A DNA stretch of 64,000 nt from Bacteroidetes bacterium UBA1941 (GCA_002336805.1 DDEZ01000012.1:321594-385593); one strand, 5' to 3'; shown: positions 19,301 through 26,567, counted from the first letter of the stretch. Numbers and translations: made by a program. The notes: a model not told the origin generated them from the sequence alone.

Positions 19301-21013
19301 AACGGGGTTGCCAAATGAGTTGTTATAAACGCTATAGGTATACACCTGCCCCGGTCCTCCGCTGCCACCGTACACGGTAGTATTCAAAGGACTAAAAGAC
19401 TGTTGCAATGACATGTCAGGACCATTGACGTTGGGACCCGCGCTGATAAAAGCCTCGCTTTGCATAAATGTGTTGTATGCAGTAATGGTGCTACCCGAAG
19501 ATGTATTGGCTAGAGTGATCGGATTGCTGGGATTAATAAATGACGGGCTGGTCAGACATGGCGTTTGAGCCGACACATATAGTTTCCACTTATCAAAAAA
19601 TACGCCGGCATTTGCTTTGACATCACTGCCACAGCACCTGTATGTTTTAAATTTAAGTATAAGCCGGTCGCCTTGGCTGGCAGGGTTACCACTGGCTCCC
19701 ACAGCCCTAAAGGTCAAGGGCAATGTCATATTAAATCCTTTCAGGAAATGGCCGCCTGCACCAAATGCTGAAATATCATTTAAGCATAAGGGAGCCCCCA
19801 GAGGGTAATCTGCCGAAGACAAATATGTCATATAAGGCGTGAGGTCCGTCGGCGGCGCACCAGGCAGATAGTTTGGGATGGCTGGATCGGTCAGTGTTAT
19901 ACTTTCAGCTATAATGAAAGTTTGCGAAGCAAGATTTTGATCAGCCAGTTTTATTTGCAGGTTGGAAAGATCTACACTACCCATATTTTCGATCACAAAC
20001 TCATAATCCTGAGTAGCGCTGGCTGGGCCATTGCATAGCCCGCTATTTTCATTTAGCCAGGGACGGTTATTATTATAGGACAGGCCGTAAGATGGTGGCC
20101 CGGGGGTCACACGGACTACTCTTATGGTTGCATTAGACGGCCCCGCAGTCAGCTTGATAGGGATAGGCAGTGATGTGCCGCAGGTATTGCTGCAGCTATT
20201 AAAAGTGACTGATACAGATGGAGAAGCAATACACCCTCCCGCAGGTATACAGGCACCGGATGAAAGGGCTAATGTATGTACGATCTTAAGCTTTGAATTT
20301 ACCGGAATGGTTATGCTACTCGGTATGAGATTAGTACTGCCTATCCCGCTGGTGATGGAAAACGCAGCAGTAGTACTACCGGCTATGAAGCCTTCTATCT
20401 TAGTGATAGTTACTCCGGAACATGGAAATTGAGGATTATTGATCGTAAGCTGACCTGTGTAGTCCTTCGAGCCGCTATTGATATACTCGGTAGGTACATC
20501 TACTGTACCACCGGTAGACAATGCTGCTGATATACCCGCCACATGGTCAGTGACATCTGTGATGAGAGGATATGTGACAGGGTAGGTATACGTCCTGCCG
20601 CTGGTACCATCTACTGTATAGCTGAAAGTGCCCGTAGCAGAGGCAGCGATGGTCTGTGCTACAGTCAGAGATGGAGTACACGCGATGACCGAGGATGTAT
20701 AGGAAAAGGTGGAAGATAGTGTACCTGTACCGCTGTACGTAAAGGTGATCACATTACCGCTTATACTGGCAGTACCTGCAGCAAAGGTCGCATTAGACGC
20801 CACCTGGTTTGCATCGAGCGTGACCGTCACCGCAAACGGGCCGCCGGATCCCGAGATGTTATACGAAAAAGCTGTTGCTTGACAAGTGGTGACGCCCGTA
20901 GTGACAGAGGGGTTACCGGTGTTGGAAGTGATGCTTACTGTAAGAGCATAAGCCTCAGACGCAAACCAAACGAGCATACATAGTACACCCAGTTTTCGCA
21001 AGGTTGTTTTCAT
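13325..21013 (-). CDS. giant T9SS-secreted repeat protein
   Basis: This 2562-residue exported protein opens with the signal peptide MKTTLRKLGVLCMLVWFASEAYA. Residues up to about 1570 are a long series of Ig-like, conserved-repeat, Ser/Thr/Gly-rich beta segments. At about 1590-2050 come SprB/PKD-like repeats, including two nearly identical units (SISNATAGAYSVTITNNGC and SISNATAGIYSVTITNNGC, each closed by VTVTEPAQ). A segment resembling a beta-propeller (ITGIDAGPDGSIYVAGTYTD, about 2060-2450) follows. The last 80 residues (NLVPNPASSEVSVIYSI, LEVYDILGQSV, GAYTVAIN, LTKRLLKD) are a type A T9SS sorting domain. It should be secreted and possibly cell-attached. It is monocistronic, with its own promoter and terminator. 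Confidence 0.9.
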   Translation of the reverse strand: MKTTLRKLGVLCMLVWFASEAYALTVSITSNTGNPSVTTGVTTCQATAFSYNISGSGGPFAVTVTLDANQVASNATFAAGTASISGNVITFTYSGTGTLSSTFSYTSSVIACTPSLTVAQTIAASATGTFSYTVDGTSGRTYTYPVTYPLITDVTDHVAGISAALSTGGTVDVPTEYINSGSKDYTGQLTINNPQFPCSGVTITKIEGFIAGSTTAAFSITSGIGSTNLIPSSITIPVNSKLKIVHTLALSSGACIPAGGCIASPSVSVTFNSCSNTCGTSLPIPIKLTAGPSNATIRVVRVTPGPPSYGLSYNNNRPWLNENSGLCNGPASATQDYEFVIENMGSVDLSNLQIKLADQNLASQTFIIAESITLTDPAIPNYLPGAPPTDLTPYMTYLSSADYPLGAPLCLNDISAFGAGGHFLKGFNMTLPLTFRAVGASGNPASQGDRLILKFKTYRCCGSDVKANAGVFFDKWKLYVSAQTPCLTSPSFINPSNPITLANTSSGSTITAYNTFMQSEAFISAGPNVNGPDMSLQQSFSPLNTTVYGGSGGPGQVYTYSVYNNSFGNPVSGTVGGFLADFYSNTETSVGGNIFATGLRGQMKVEIDYGNGNLQTGLRSGTPYVTISKNGVDWVATTVIDQPTSKCTAIFDLASLPTSIASNQTVGITNQDFSGFMTGSNIIFDLQATCPTPSTGAGSNVNPTVKINTYFNPNATGLTACPCFIPLAQVSMLMQIKCPGCTSPGIITDNFVMVRTSFGLPDANNNMLADDPAPITASFNADYTSFASTSGYSNFSNLAIGSALPGDNITSVISGTLFPGEETVATTTTTNGTTTTTYKKGFTIDNWHSANSNAPFLTHLYVQQDITNALLVGLAYTGYKVFYYPGGNTTAAPVIYTYPPMSNPVQGTAISGPTHIYDGRFIFHIAASDLGQTEFSDNDRFRIVTNFVVGANPPATTAGYQLNDVVEMYTTSTALNSPTENYSNVTLAGGWVAANVPYATPTASTKILYFCEGNSGVNTVYGIGLAKGLTYITDYNACKKYAATSVTTGIGGTRFDGGTDYFPYEFRAIPNTVLTAAGPTPVEFNGDLHALTGYTFVPDQIYTTVYYKNGTNNQTTTVYPYFSVSGTPSCITPNANLTAGTPVTYKANTQVLDVIPTYEPGLLTNFTNTSSGNLVDIVTNTISGKKSLLMSDGSFTEVLKFNILADCNTAGNGTQTSSDIFSVNFAPIYTGASGGTLGATNGISLTTPNTTLSMVFNPVASGYPKITGGTITSQAILSTNSGWYANNPPEYIYVATSALPAGVTMTVSASATGANPITPTIINGYALYDIQSISTLTNNHSTTFYISLNVANCNNAGSTISLPVYYGWGCSGAPTAIPVSTNACYVPGAPAVLDFAVPTVHINTSLALATGTAATFQTCTLYKLALSVQSQQYGGFGNMVGTITVPTGFSVVGGANAVNVGFIVNGVQTAGTNYFGIGSGTPNSGQILITGPTSPTNTYQIDLSKVTAFTTAGFGSLVGADGLNNADGTMVVTFSIKANCNVQSTQPNLNVNAQVTGYSYCNLAVGSVADVYAAPPALPLVPATQDFHPCAPIVTTSVSPVTCTASSALTVKAAVSYNTGYSAAPAYNYYWNKGNTGISTTPNSGSSTNSVSAQSNGSYTVTVTDNNSCSASATLDAMLLTASAAGTNTCGTGNNGVITATGSHGKAPYSYTWSNGTTTAAISGLATGSSYTVTVKDVNNCSATATATVPAPSVLSATLSPGSIACHGGATTVSASPTGGGYQYSWSTGATTSSISNATAGAYSVTITNNGCSATASVTVTEPAQLTVTATSSAADCSGASNGTVTATAGGGASPYTYAWTNSTGGSVATTGLASGTYTVVATDANGCTATTNTTVTAGAAFVASLTAGTIACHGGNTSVTASPSGDGYQYSWNTGATTASISNATAGIYSVTITNNGCTAAASVTVTEPAQIAVVPVATSASCLSNNGSIALTISGGTGPYMVTLDGAAGVATTGTLTINSIAAGSHVIGVTDATGCAVTVSCTVPGGSGVISTLCTSASLFDILSGEAGYGHLDITGIDAGPDGSIYVAGTYTDIINLYDHQEAGTSDVILPASTSNAYDYFLIKYDCNGTRQWHKEVVDNSVAVLSKNNFSFVKVDPCSGDVHWNYGSFTGNTAFSAYDQSGTAIWVTSLQPTSDVTYLTDFAYDNAGIYIMNPYNDNSYLALIKLDRQYIPCVGSGGLGSTCSSNFLWGGNSPTVSTPNSSSQFISSRLKVFYSGGAEYVCAAATGYIGIFDPATGASIGSYTNTALSYWGPYCRMDVDPTGSYVAITDGAVVSLYSISITSGAATITFLGNLSTTDAKDVKLTTSGVIVATFNQIDVYSYSGTLITSYSPYAGGTPSLTSPFNFYSRSLCMYGNTELVVAGPTATNDILRNGTNYGSGNRARAFLEKYTMSTGAAFKTSESQAGISQSAVHDNRLDLLNLVPNPASSEVSVIYSIAEASGPLQLEVYDILGQSVANVTLQEYSGVQKLDIKAFAPGAYTVAINCNSRKVLTKRLLKD

Positions 21014-21047
21014 TAAGATACGTTTTTATAATGATCAAAAGTTGAAA

Positions 21048-21055
21048 CGAAGGTA
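21048..21055 (-). promoter_or_regulatory. candidate -7 element of the giant T9SS gene
   Basis: On the minus strand TACCTTCG matches TAnnTTTG at seven of eight positions. It predicts a leader of roughly 30 bases before the ATG at 21013. The -33 region was not resolved. Confidence 0.35.
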
Positions 21056-21165
21056 CAAGCATTTTTAAAAAACAGGAAAGTTTTCAAAATATATTTTTTC
21101 GCATTAGTGCGAAGCTTAGGTTCCGCGTCAGGCAGAGACGTAGAAATCCCCAGACTTGTCTTCCA

Positions 21166-21193
21166 CCATCCCTCCCAAAGAAACCTAACCACC
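21166..21193 (+). repeat. 28-bp direct repeat, left copy
   Basis: A 28-base segment starting CCATCCCTCCCAAAG and ending CTAACCACC is repeated exactly at 21281-21308, 115 bases downstream. The 87 bases between the copies contain hairpin R3. The arrangement looks like a small element flanked by a duplication, or a tandem duplication. Confidence 0.85.
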
Positions 21194-21197
21194 CACT

Positions 21198-21221
21198 GTC
21201 GCGCGATTGTATCGCGTGACC
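21198..21221 (-). repeat. hairpin repeat R3, copy 1
   Basis: This 24-base unit read on the minus strand is GGTCACGCGATACAATCGCGCGAC. It forms a 10-bp stem with a three-base loop (one G-U pair as RNA). It recurs twice in tandem at 26376-26438. Here it is followed by GCGTTTATAACGC, and at 26350-26365 by the analogous palindrome GCGTTGCAAACGC. Confidence 0.85.
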
Positions 21222-21280
21222 ACCCTGCACTGCGTTTATAACGCATGCCTCCCAGCAGGTTCAAGCGTCCTCGCTTACCC

Positions 21281-21308
21281 CCATCCCTCCCAAAGAAACC
21301 TAACCACC
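21281..21308 (+). repeat. 28-bp direct repeat, right copy
   Basis: Exact copy of 21166-21193. It ends 48 bases before the start codon of the next gene, so it may contribute to that gene's upstream region. Confidence 0.85.
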
Positions 21309-21355
21309 TCCCACATCTCCCCCACTATCACTATCTTCCCCTCACAAATCATCCC

Positions 21356-22591
21356 ATGCAGTCCATCCACAGAGCGCTCCTCACCATCATCATAGTCGCC
21401 ACCGCACTCACCACACATGCCGCAGGCTTCCCTGAGCGGCCCGCCATCCTCCGCGTGCTGGAGCCGGTGCGCATGCAGAGCGACACCGCCCGCTTCCTCC
21501 TCAGCGACTTCATCCGCGAGGACCGCCGCGTAGACTCCCTCACATTTTCCAAGGGCTTCACCCACACCTGGGACCGCAAGCACTTCAACCAGGTCACCCT
21601 CATAGCCACACCCACCGCCCAGCCCATCTCAGAGATGAAGCTATGGATAGCCGGTACCGCCTACTCCGTAGTGCTGCAGCGCCACCTAGCCACCGCCGGC
21701 CTCGATCCCCTTAGTCCCGTACTGCACACCGCCAGACTAGGCCGGGGCAGCTTCACTGTCAGTGCGGAGTACTCACGCTCCCCCTTCGCCATCACCGTCT
21801 ACTGGCAGAACTACAAGCTAGGCCGCGACTACATCAAGCGTGTAGGCGAGGAGCTCATGATCACCATCCCCACAGAGGCACAGCGTCTCGGCCGCAGCTA
21901 CATCCGCGTCTATGCCTGTGACGACCAGTCCCGCGCCGCAGACCTCCTTATCCCCCTCGACAGCGGCCAGGTGGTCAACGCCCCCTCCCAGCTCGGCAAT
22001 ATCAGCACCATGCAGCTCTATGGCCAGCTCTCACAGATTACCTCCGGCCTCCGGCCGCAGTATGATGCCGCAGAGACCTACCTCGCCGGCCGCCCTATGG
22101 ATAGCGTAGCACGCACCATCCGCCTGGCTATGGATGCCTACGGCGCGCAGCACATCTTCTCCTCGCTGCAGTACCTCGGTGGTATAGATGCGCGCGTAGC
22201 CGCCCTGCGCGACACAGCCCCTGATCGTGCCATGCTGCTCATAGCCCTGCTCCACGCGCTGCCGCTGCCGGCTGTAGACAGCAGCCTGCTCCGCATCTTC
22301 CCCGCAGCAGATCAGAAGCATCACGACATAGTCGCACGCCTCACCACCCTGCGCAGCACCCGGCTCGCCCTCCTATACGGAGAGACAGACATCGCCGCCA
22401 GCGGCGACATCCTACTCATCCGCCGCACCTACTTCAGCCAGTCCATCCTCATAGTCATAAATCGCTCCCTCACCAAGCGATCTATAGAGACCGGCACCGA
22501 CCTCACCAAGTACAGCGCCACCTTCAACCATCCCATCAAAGACACCAAAGTCGAGCTCCCCCCCCTATCCTTCGAAGTCCTCACCAGGTAA
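21356..22591 (+). CDS. secreted protein with weak GH13-like C-terminal half
   Basis: This 411-residue protein starts at the ATG at 21356 (MQSIHRALLTIIIVATALTTHAAG is a signal peptide); the 37 codons upstream are repeat-derived. Residues 50-150 form a beta-rich domain (FTHTWDRKHFNQVTLIATPT, KLWIAGTAYSVV). The second half (AMLLIALLHALPLPAVDSS, LTTLRSTRLALLYGETDI, GDILLIRRTYFSQSILIVIN) recalls the end of the barrel and the C-terminal sheet of GH13 alpha-amylase-type enzymes. The central catalytic barrel with its Asp/Glu/Asp residues is not recognisable and the protein is too short for it. It may therefore be a degenerate, non-catalytic relative, or the resemblance may be accidental. Codon use is very C-rich, like the permease downstream. 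Confidence 0.55.
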   Translation: MQSIHRALLTIIIVATALTTHAAGFPERPAILRVLEPVRMQSDTARFLLSDFIREDRRVDSLTFSKGFTHTWDRKHFNQVTLIATPTAQPISEMKLWIAGTAYSVVLQRHLATAGLDPLSPVLHTARLGRGSFTVSAEYSRSPFAITVYWQNYKLGRDYIKRVGEELMITIPTEAQRLGRSYIRVYACDDQSRAADLLIPLDSGQVVNAPSQLGNISTMQLYGQLSQITSGLRPQYDAAETYLAGRPMDSVARTIRLAMDAYGAQHIFSSLQYLGGIDARVAALRDTAPDRAMLLIALLHALPLPAVDSSLLRIFPAADQKHHDIVARLTTLRSTRLALLYGETDIAASGDILLIRRTYFSQSILIVINRSLTKRSIETGTDLTKYSATFNHPIKDTKVELPPLSFEVLTR

Positions 22592-22602
22592 ACACCTGCA
22601 TC

Positions 22603-22682
22603 CAGCCCCAACGGGGCGACACGCCTCCAGCTTAGGGCATCACCCTACTTCGGCTTTAGGAGAGCGCAGCGGGTGGTAAGGC
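22603..22682 (+). repeat. composite dispersed repeat, R2 followed by partial R1
   Basis: AGCCCCAACGGGGCG at 22604-22618 with the ACGCCTC...AGGG...CCCTAC tail (R2) is followed directly by TTTAGGAGAG (22655-22664) and GGTGGTAAGG (22672-22681), the right half of R1. At 10786-10935 both elements occur in the opposite order. Confidence 0.65.
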
Positions 22683-22730
22683 CGCGGCACAAGTGGATTT
22701 AGCGATATCTTGTTTTTGCGCTTCCGCGTT

Positions 22731-22762
22731 TTTGCGGTTCATCCTGTATTTATCTAGCTTTG
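22731..22762 (+). promoter_or_regulatory. promoter of the FtsX/MacB-type permease
   Basis: TTTG at 22731-22734 and TAGCTTTG at 22755-22762 match both halves of the Bacteroidota promoter with a 20-base spacer. The -7 element ends only seven bases before the ATG at 22770, so the mRNA should be leaderless or nearly so. Confidence 0.6.
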
Positions 22763-22769
22763 CCCACCG

Positions 22770-24035
22770 ATGGTACTCATCAAGATATTCCTCCAGAGCC
22801 TGCGCCTCTCCATAGAGGAGCTCCTCTCGGCGCGCCTCCGCTCCTTCCTGTCCCTCACAGGCATCATGATCGGCATCCTGTGTATCATCTCCGTCTTCAC
22901 CGCTACCAACTCCCTCGAGAAGAACATCAAAGACAGCTTTGACACCTTTGGCGGAGATATACTCTACGTGCAGAAGTGGCCCATCATCTTCACAGACGAC
23001 TACCCATGGTGGCGCTTCTTCAACAGGCCCCACGTCACTCAGGACGACATGCGCCAGGTCAAGGACCGCCTCCGGCTCGCAGACGCCGTCGCCCTTGTCT
23101 CCTTCAACGGTGGCAAGACCGCCCACTACGGCGAGGAAAGCATCGAGAAGGTCACCCTCACCGGTGCCACCTACGAGTACGACCACATCAAGGACCTCGA
23201 GTTTGCGCAGGGCCGCTACTTTACGGAGAATGAAGCCGACCACTCCACCTACGTCTGCATACTGGGCTCCAGCGTGGCAGAGGCCCTCTTCGGCGGGCGG
23301 GAGAATATAGACGGAGAGTACATCCGCCTCGATGGGATCAAGCTCAAGGTCATCGGCGTATTCAAGAAGGAAGGCGACAACCTTATAGGCTGGACGCTCG
23401 ACAATATGGTCATGGTACCCTACCCCGTCCTCAGCAGCTTCGTAGACATCAGCAGCCCCGGCGGCGAGGACCCGCTCATGGCCGTGCGCCCGCGCCAGGG
23501 CGTATCAGTAGAGGAGCTCACCTACGAGGTCAAGGGCGTCATGCGCTCCGTGCGCCGCCTCTCCCCCATTCAGGAGGACAACTTCGCCATCAACCAGATG
23601 AGCATGATCACTGACAAGATCTCCTCCCTCTTCATCTTTGTCAACCTCGCTGGCCTCTTCATCGGCCTCTTCTCCATCCTCGTCGGCGGCTTTGGCATCG
23701 CCAATATCATGTTCGTATCTGTCAAGGAGCGCACCAATATCATCGGCATCAAGAAGGCCCTCGGCGCGCGGCAGATATACATACTGCTAGAGTTCCTGCT
23801 CGAGGCCGTACTGCTCTGCGTCATAGGCGGCCTCATGGGCCTCGTGCTCGTCTATGGCCTGGCATCGCTGGCCAACTATCTCCTCCGTGCCAACGAGTCC
23901 ACCTTCGTCTTCTACCTCACTACCCGCAATGTCCTCATCGGCCTCTCCATCTCCATCGTCATCGGCATCATAGCCGGCTTTATCCCTGCCTGGCAGGCCA
24001 GCCGCATGCGCCCCGTAGATGCCATCAGGAGCTAG
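22770..24035 (+). CDS. ABC transporter permease, MacB/FtsX type
   Basis: This 421-residue inner-membrane protein has the MacB/FtsX layout. One transmembrane helix lies near residues 22-45 (LRSFLSLTGIMIGILCIISV), followed by a large extracytoplasmic MacB-type domain with TGATYEYDHIKDLEFAQGRYF, and three C-terminal helices (about 280-310, 330-365, 385-410). SVKERTNIIGIKKALGARQ between helices 2 and 3 is the conserved cytoplasmic loop that contacts the ATPase. Such permeases transmit ATP hydrolysis in the cytoplasm to the periplasm (efflux, lipoprotein release or signalling). No ATPase or adaptor gene adjoins it; the HlyD/TolC pair is 30 kb away. It appears monocistronic. Confidence 0.88.
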   Translation: MVLIKIFLQSLRLSIEELLSARLRSFLSLTGIMIGILCIISVFTATNSLEKNIKDSFDTFGGDILYVQKWPIIFTDDYPWWRFFNRPHVTQDDMRQVKDRLRLADAVALVSFNGGKTAHYGEESIEKVTLTGATYEYDHIKDLEFAQGRYFTENEADHSTYVCILGSSVAEALFGGRENIDGEYIRLDGIKLKVIGVFKKEGDNLIGWTLDNMVMVPYPVLSSFVDISSPGGEDPLMAVRPRQGVSVEELTYEVKGVMRSVRRLSPIQEDNFAINQMSMITDKISSLFIFVNLAGLFIGLFSILVGGFGIANIMFVSVKERTNIIGIKKALGARQIYILLEFLLEAVLLCVIGGLMGLVLVYGLASLANYLLRANESTFVFYLTTRNVLIGLSISIVIGIIAGFIPAWQASRMRPVDAIRS

Positions 24036-24070
24036 CGCCGGCACTCCACGCCCCTAGCCACACATCAAAA

Positions 24071-24094
24071 CGGCACAGCCCCATAGCTGTGCCG
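24071..24094 (-). terminator. intrinsic terminator of the lipoprotein gene
   Basis: CGGCACAGC (24071-24079) and GCTGTGCCG (24086-24094) form a perfect 9-bp stem. On the minus strand it is followed by TTTTGATG. It lies between the convergent permease and lipoprotein genes and may serve both. Confidence 0.75.
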
Positions 24095-24115
24095 CATAGT
24101 GTTATTTCCGTATGC

Positions 24116-25018
24116 CTAGTGGCAGGTATGGCTCGTCTCCCAGGTAGCTACATTGCCCATGGCGGTCTGGACCACGGCCGGAGCGGTGTACTGAGTGTAC
24201 ATGGTCAGCTGGCCCAGCCCGGAGAGCCACTTCTCAGTCGCACCTGCGTCTGTGGCTACAGCAGCCGGCACCGTGATCTTAGGGCCATAGACTTTGAGTG
24301 CAGCTATCAGCAGCAGCGCCTTCTTGCTATCGCAGTCGGGAGTGTAGTACATGCTCACCGCGTCAGACTTGGTATAGGTATAGCCGCCCACGGTCACATT
24401 CGCATCGCCGTTTGGCCATGGAGCCTCGCCGCTGTAGAGCAGCTGTACGGGCATCATGCAGGTATCCTGAGTGCAGGTAGCCTTGCAGTAGCTCAGGTAG
24501 TACGCGCTGGAGCAGGACGCGCCGTAGTGTATCGTGCCCGCCCAGGCTGTCTGGCTGCTGCACCAGTTGGCGCGCACGGTAGCCTCGGCCATCACGCTAA
24601 AGCAGCTGCCTAGCGCCGCCAGCGGGATGGTATAGGTATAGCTGGTCACCGTACCTGTCAGGTGCGTACCGTAGGGGAACTGGCCCACCACCGGCTGCCC
24701 ATAGCGCACAGGCAGCAGCGCCAGGTCGCCCACATACAGGCGAAGGTCCTCCAGGCGGTAGCCGCCGCTGGTAGCGTAGGTCACGTAGAGATTGGTAGCG
24801 TCATTGCTCACCGTCACGCTGCCGGCGGTCTGGCGCTGGGTAGTGCGCAGCGTAGCCACTACAGGCGTGCCGCAGGGAGTAGGGGTAGTACATTTCAGGG
24901 TGCTGAGGTCGGTACTCTGCTGCTGAAGGGCGGCAGGGGTAGAGATGGTCTCTTTGCGGCAGGAGACGGCCGTGAGGACGAGGGCTGCCAGGAGCATAAG
25001 GGTCACAGTTGGTTTCAT
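24116..25018 (-). CDS. secreted lipoprotein of unknown function
   Basis: The ATG at 25018 starts a lipoprotein signal peptide (MKPTVTLMLLAALVLTAVSC, lipobox Cys at residue 20); the longer upstream frame has no signal and is discarded. The 300-residue protein is rich in Cys and Tyr. Its central domain (DLRLYVGDLALLPVRYG, SYTYTIPLAALGSCFSVMAEA, then a Cys cluster ending CKATCTQDTC) resembles a beta-rich domain seen in other Bacteroidota lipoproteins and secreted proteins, with no known function. It is probably outer-membrane anchored. It is monocistronic, with a terminator just downstream. Confidence 0.75.
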   Translation of the reverse strand: MKPTVTLMLLAALVLTAVSCRKETISTPAALQQQSTDLSTLKCTTPTPCGTPVVATLRTTQRQTAGSVTVSNDATNLYVTYATSGGYRLEDLRLYVGDLALLPVRYGQPVVGQFPYGTHLTGTVTSYTYTIPLAALGSCFSVMAEATVRANWCSSQTAWAGTIHYGASCSSAYYLSYCKATCTQDTCMMPVQLLYSGEAPWPNGDANVTVGGYTYTKSDAVSMYYTPDCDSKKALLLIAALKVYGPKITVPAAVATDAGATEKWLSGLGQLTMYTQYTAPAVVQTAMGNVATWETSHTCH

Positions 25019-25530
25019 GATGTATGGTTTATACCGCAAAGGTCGGGCGGGCAAGGGTGGCCGGGGGCGACCTGCGTCGTGTGGTGGGGTGACGTTGGTC
25101 ATGGGCGTAGGCAAGTTTTCCGACTGTGTATGGGAGGTGTGAGTGGAGGGGACAAGGTGCGGGTGCCGACAGGGTTGGCTACAGGAGCAGGTGGTGTGGA
25201 TCAGCGGTTTAGATAAGGGTGGTGATGGGTGAATGATGACCATGGTGATGCAGTGTACTCTGAGTCAATGGGTGCGCTGAAAGGCTTGGTATCATTGGGT
25301 TTGTGGGTAAATATAGAGGCGGCGGTTTATTGCTAATGTGGTGGTTATTTGCTATGTTTGCATTGTGATTTAATACTGCTTTGCTCGCAAGGAACAGCCT
25401 TTAAAATGGAAGATTGCTTCGTGAAATGTCGCTTCTATTTTTGCTATTGAATTTCACTCGCAAATGTTCGCTGTCTGAGGCGAGATCGTTGTTGTCTTTT
25501 ATCATTCACTACTATAAAACATAAGAACCT
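25019..25530. other. 512-base intergenic region
   Basis: Between the divergent lipoprotein and terminase-like genes I see no coding frame of quality, no RNA gene and no strong hairpin. Base composition drops from GC-rich to clearly AT-richer from about 25300 on. Confidence 0.5.
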
Positions 25531-26295
25531 ATGTCAGCTGCTGCCGGAAACCGCTATGCGGAGAAGTGGACACGCGAGCGCACGATGCGTGCGCTGGAAT
25601 ACATTCAGTCATTTGCCAATCAGGAGGACTGTGTCTACCTGGGCACTGCGCTGCACCGCGCGGGCTACTACGAGGATATCTGGCGCTACTGGCGCAAGAA
25701 ATGGGCGCGCGACCATGATATCACCTACCTGATAAAAATGATACTTCAGGCGTTTGAGTCACGGATAGTGGAGCGTGTGTCTAATGGCAAGATGCCTGTA
25801 CGCTTTGCCATGTTCGCATTGGGGCACCACTATGGGTGGGGCAAGGAGCGGGCGAATAACGATGACCTGGCCTATCTCGCGGAGGCGGACAGGGCGGCTC
25901 CCGCCCAAGTCTCTCCTACAGAGGACAGGCGAACCAATGAAGGAAGCGCTCAAACATCTCCTGAAGTCTCTACAGCGGCCTGCCGCGCTGAAGATGCATA
26001 CAGCGATGCCGATACATCGCTACCGGAGACTGCCGCCGAGAACGATGGACAGAAGGAAATACTAGAGATGGCTGCACCAGCCATAGAGGCGCAGTATGAG
26101 CCGGGCTGGTACCACAAGCCGCGTATGACGCATGCGCTGCGCGACTACTATGCGCACAAGATCACGTGCTACAATATGGAGCACCCTGAGTCTGAGATCA
26201 AGGAGCTGATGGCATATCACGACGGGCCGGTGCCTGAGGGCATGACGGGTATAGCATGGGATGGTGGCCACTTCCGCCAGTGGGAGGCGGCGTAG
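25531..26295 (+). CDS. orphan phage terminase small subunit-like (DNA packaging) protein
   Basis: In this 254-residue protein, the first 110 residues (YAEKWTRERTMRALEYIQSF, YLGTALHRAGYYEDIWRYWR, ILQAFESRIVERVSNGKMPV, MFALGHHYGWG) follow the plan of small-terminase/gp3-like DNA-packaging proteins of Bacteroidota prophages: a helical DNA-binding region, a KKWA-type turn, then an oligomerisation helix. A low-complexity linker (about 115-165) separates a C-terminal domain with several Tyr and His residues. No large terminase, portal, capsid or integrase gene lies nearby, so it is either a phage relic or a domesticated regulator. Codon use is G-rich like the genes to its right. The family call is by eye and moderate. 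Confidence 0.5.
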   Translation: MSAAAGNRYAEKWTRERTMRALEYIQSFANQEDCVYLGTALHRAGYYEDIWRYWRKKWARDHDITYLIKMILQAFESRIVERVSNGKMPVRFAMFALGHHYGWGKERANNDDLAYLAEADRAAPAQVSPTEDRRTNEGSAQTSPEVSTAACRAEDAYSDADTSLPETAAENDGQKEILEMAAPAIEAQYEPGWYHKPRMTHALRDYYAHKITCYNMEHPESEIKELMAYHDGPVPEGMTGIAWDGGHFRQWEAA

Positions 26296-26375
26296 TGTGG
26301 GGCTGTCTGTGGTCTGGCGTCCCCGGCAACCACCGGGCTGGGCGGTGTAGTCGCGTTGCAAACGCTATGCAGATT

Positions 26376-26438
26376 GGTCACGCGATACAATCGCGCGACA
26401 GAGAGAGGCAGAGTGGTCACGCGATACAATCGCGCGAC
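26376..26438 (+). repeat. hairpin repeat R3, two tandem copies
   Basis: GGTCACGCGATACAATCGCGCGAC occurs exactly at 26376-26399 and 26415-26438, separated by 15 bases. Each forms a 10-bp hairpin with a three-base loop. A related palindrome (GCGTTGCAAACGC) sits just upstream at about 26353. The array separates the terminase-like gene from the AT-rich three-gene operon. Confidence 0.88.
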
Positions 26439-26484
26439 TGAGAGGGTGAAAATTGCTACGCAAATAGGCTGCGCAGTAACCCGT

Positions 26485-26522
26485 TAACTTTGTAGTCACT
26501 ATACCCATTTCTAGGTATTGCG
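26485..26522 (+). promoter_or_regulatory. promoter-like and palindromic elements upstream of the ABC-3C-like operon
   Basis: TAACTTTG at 26485-26492 matches TAnnTTTG. Ten bases on, TACCCATTTCTAGGTATTGCG (26502-26522) is an imperfect palindrome whose core reappears on the minus strand at 60520-60541 (TACCC-TTTTCTAGGTA). It could be an operator or the -7 region of another promoter. The first ATG of the operon is at 26568. Confidence 0.4.
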
Positions 26523-26567
26523 CATTATTTTTTTTATATATTGATTTACATACTTTAATAATTTGAA

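Noticed and set aside
21013..21264. 83-residue minus-strand frame upstream of the giant T9SS gene
   Set aside because: It covers the repeat-rich intergenic region, has no family resemblance, and ends at the real start codon.
24662..25216. 184-residue plus-strand frame opposite the lipoprotein
   Set aside because: Shadow of the lipoprotein gene; the minus-strand product has a convincing lipobox and Cys pattern.
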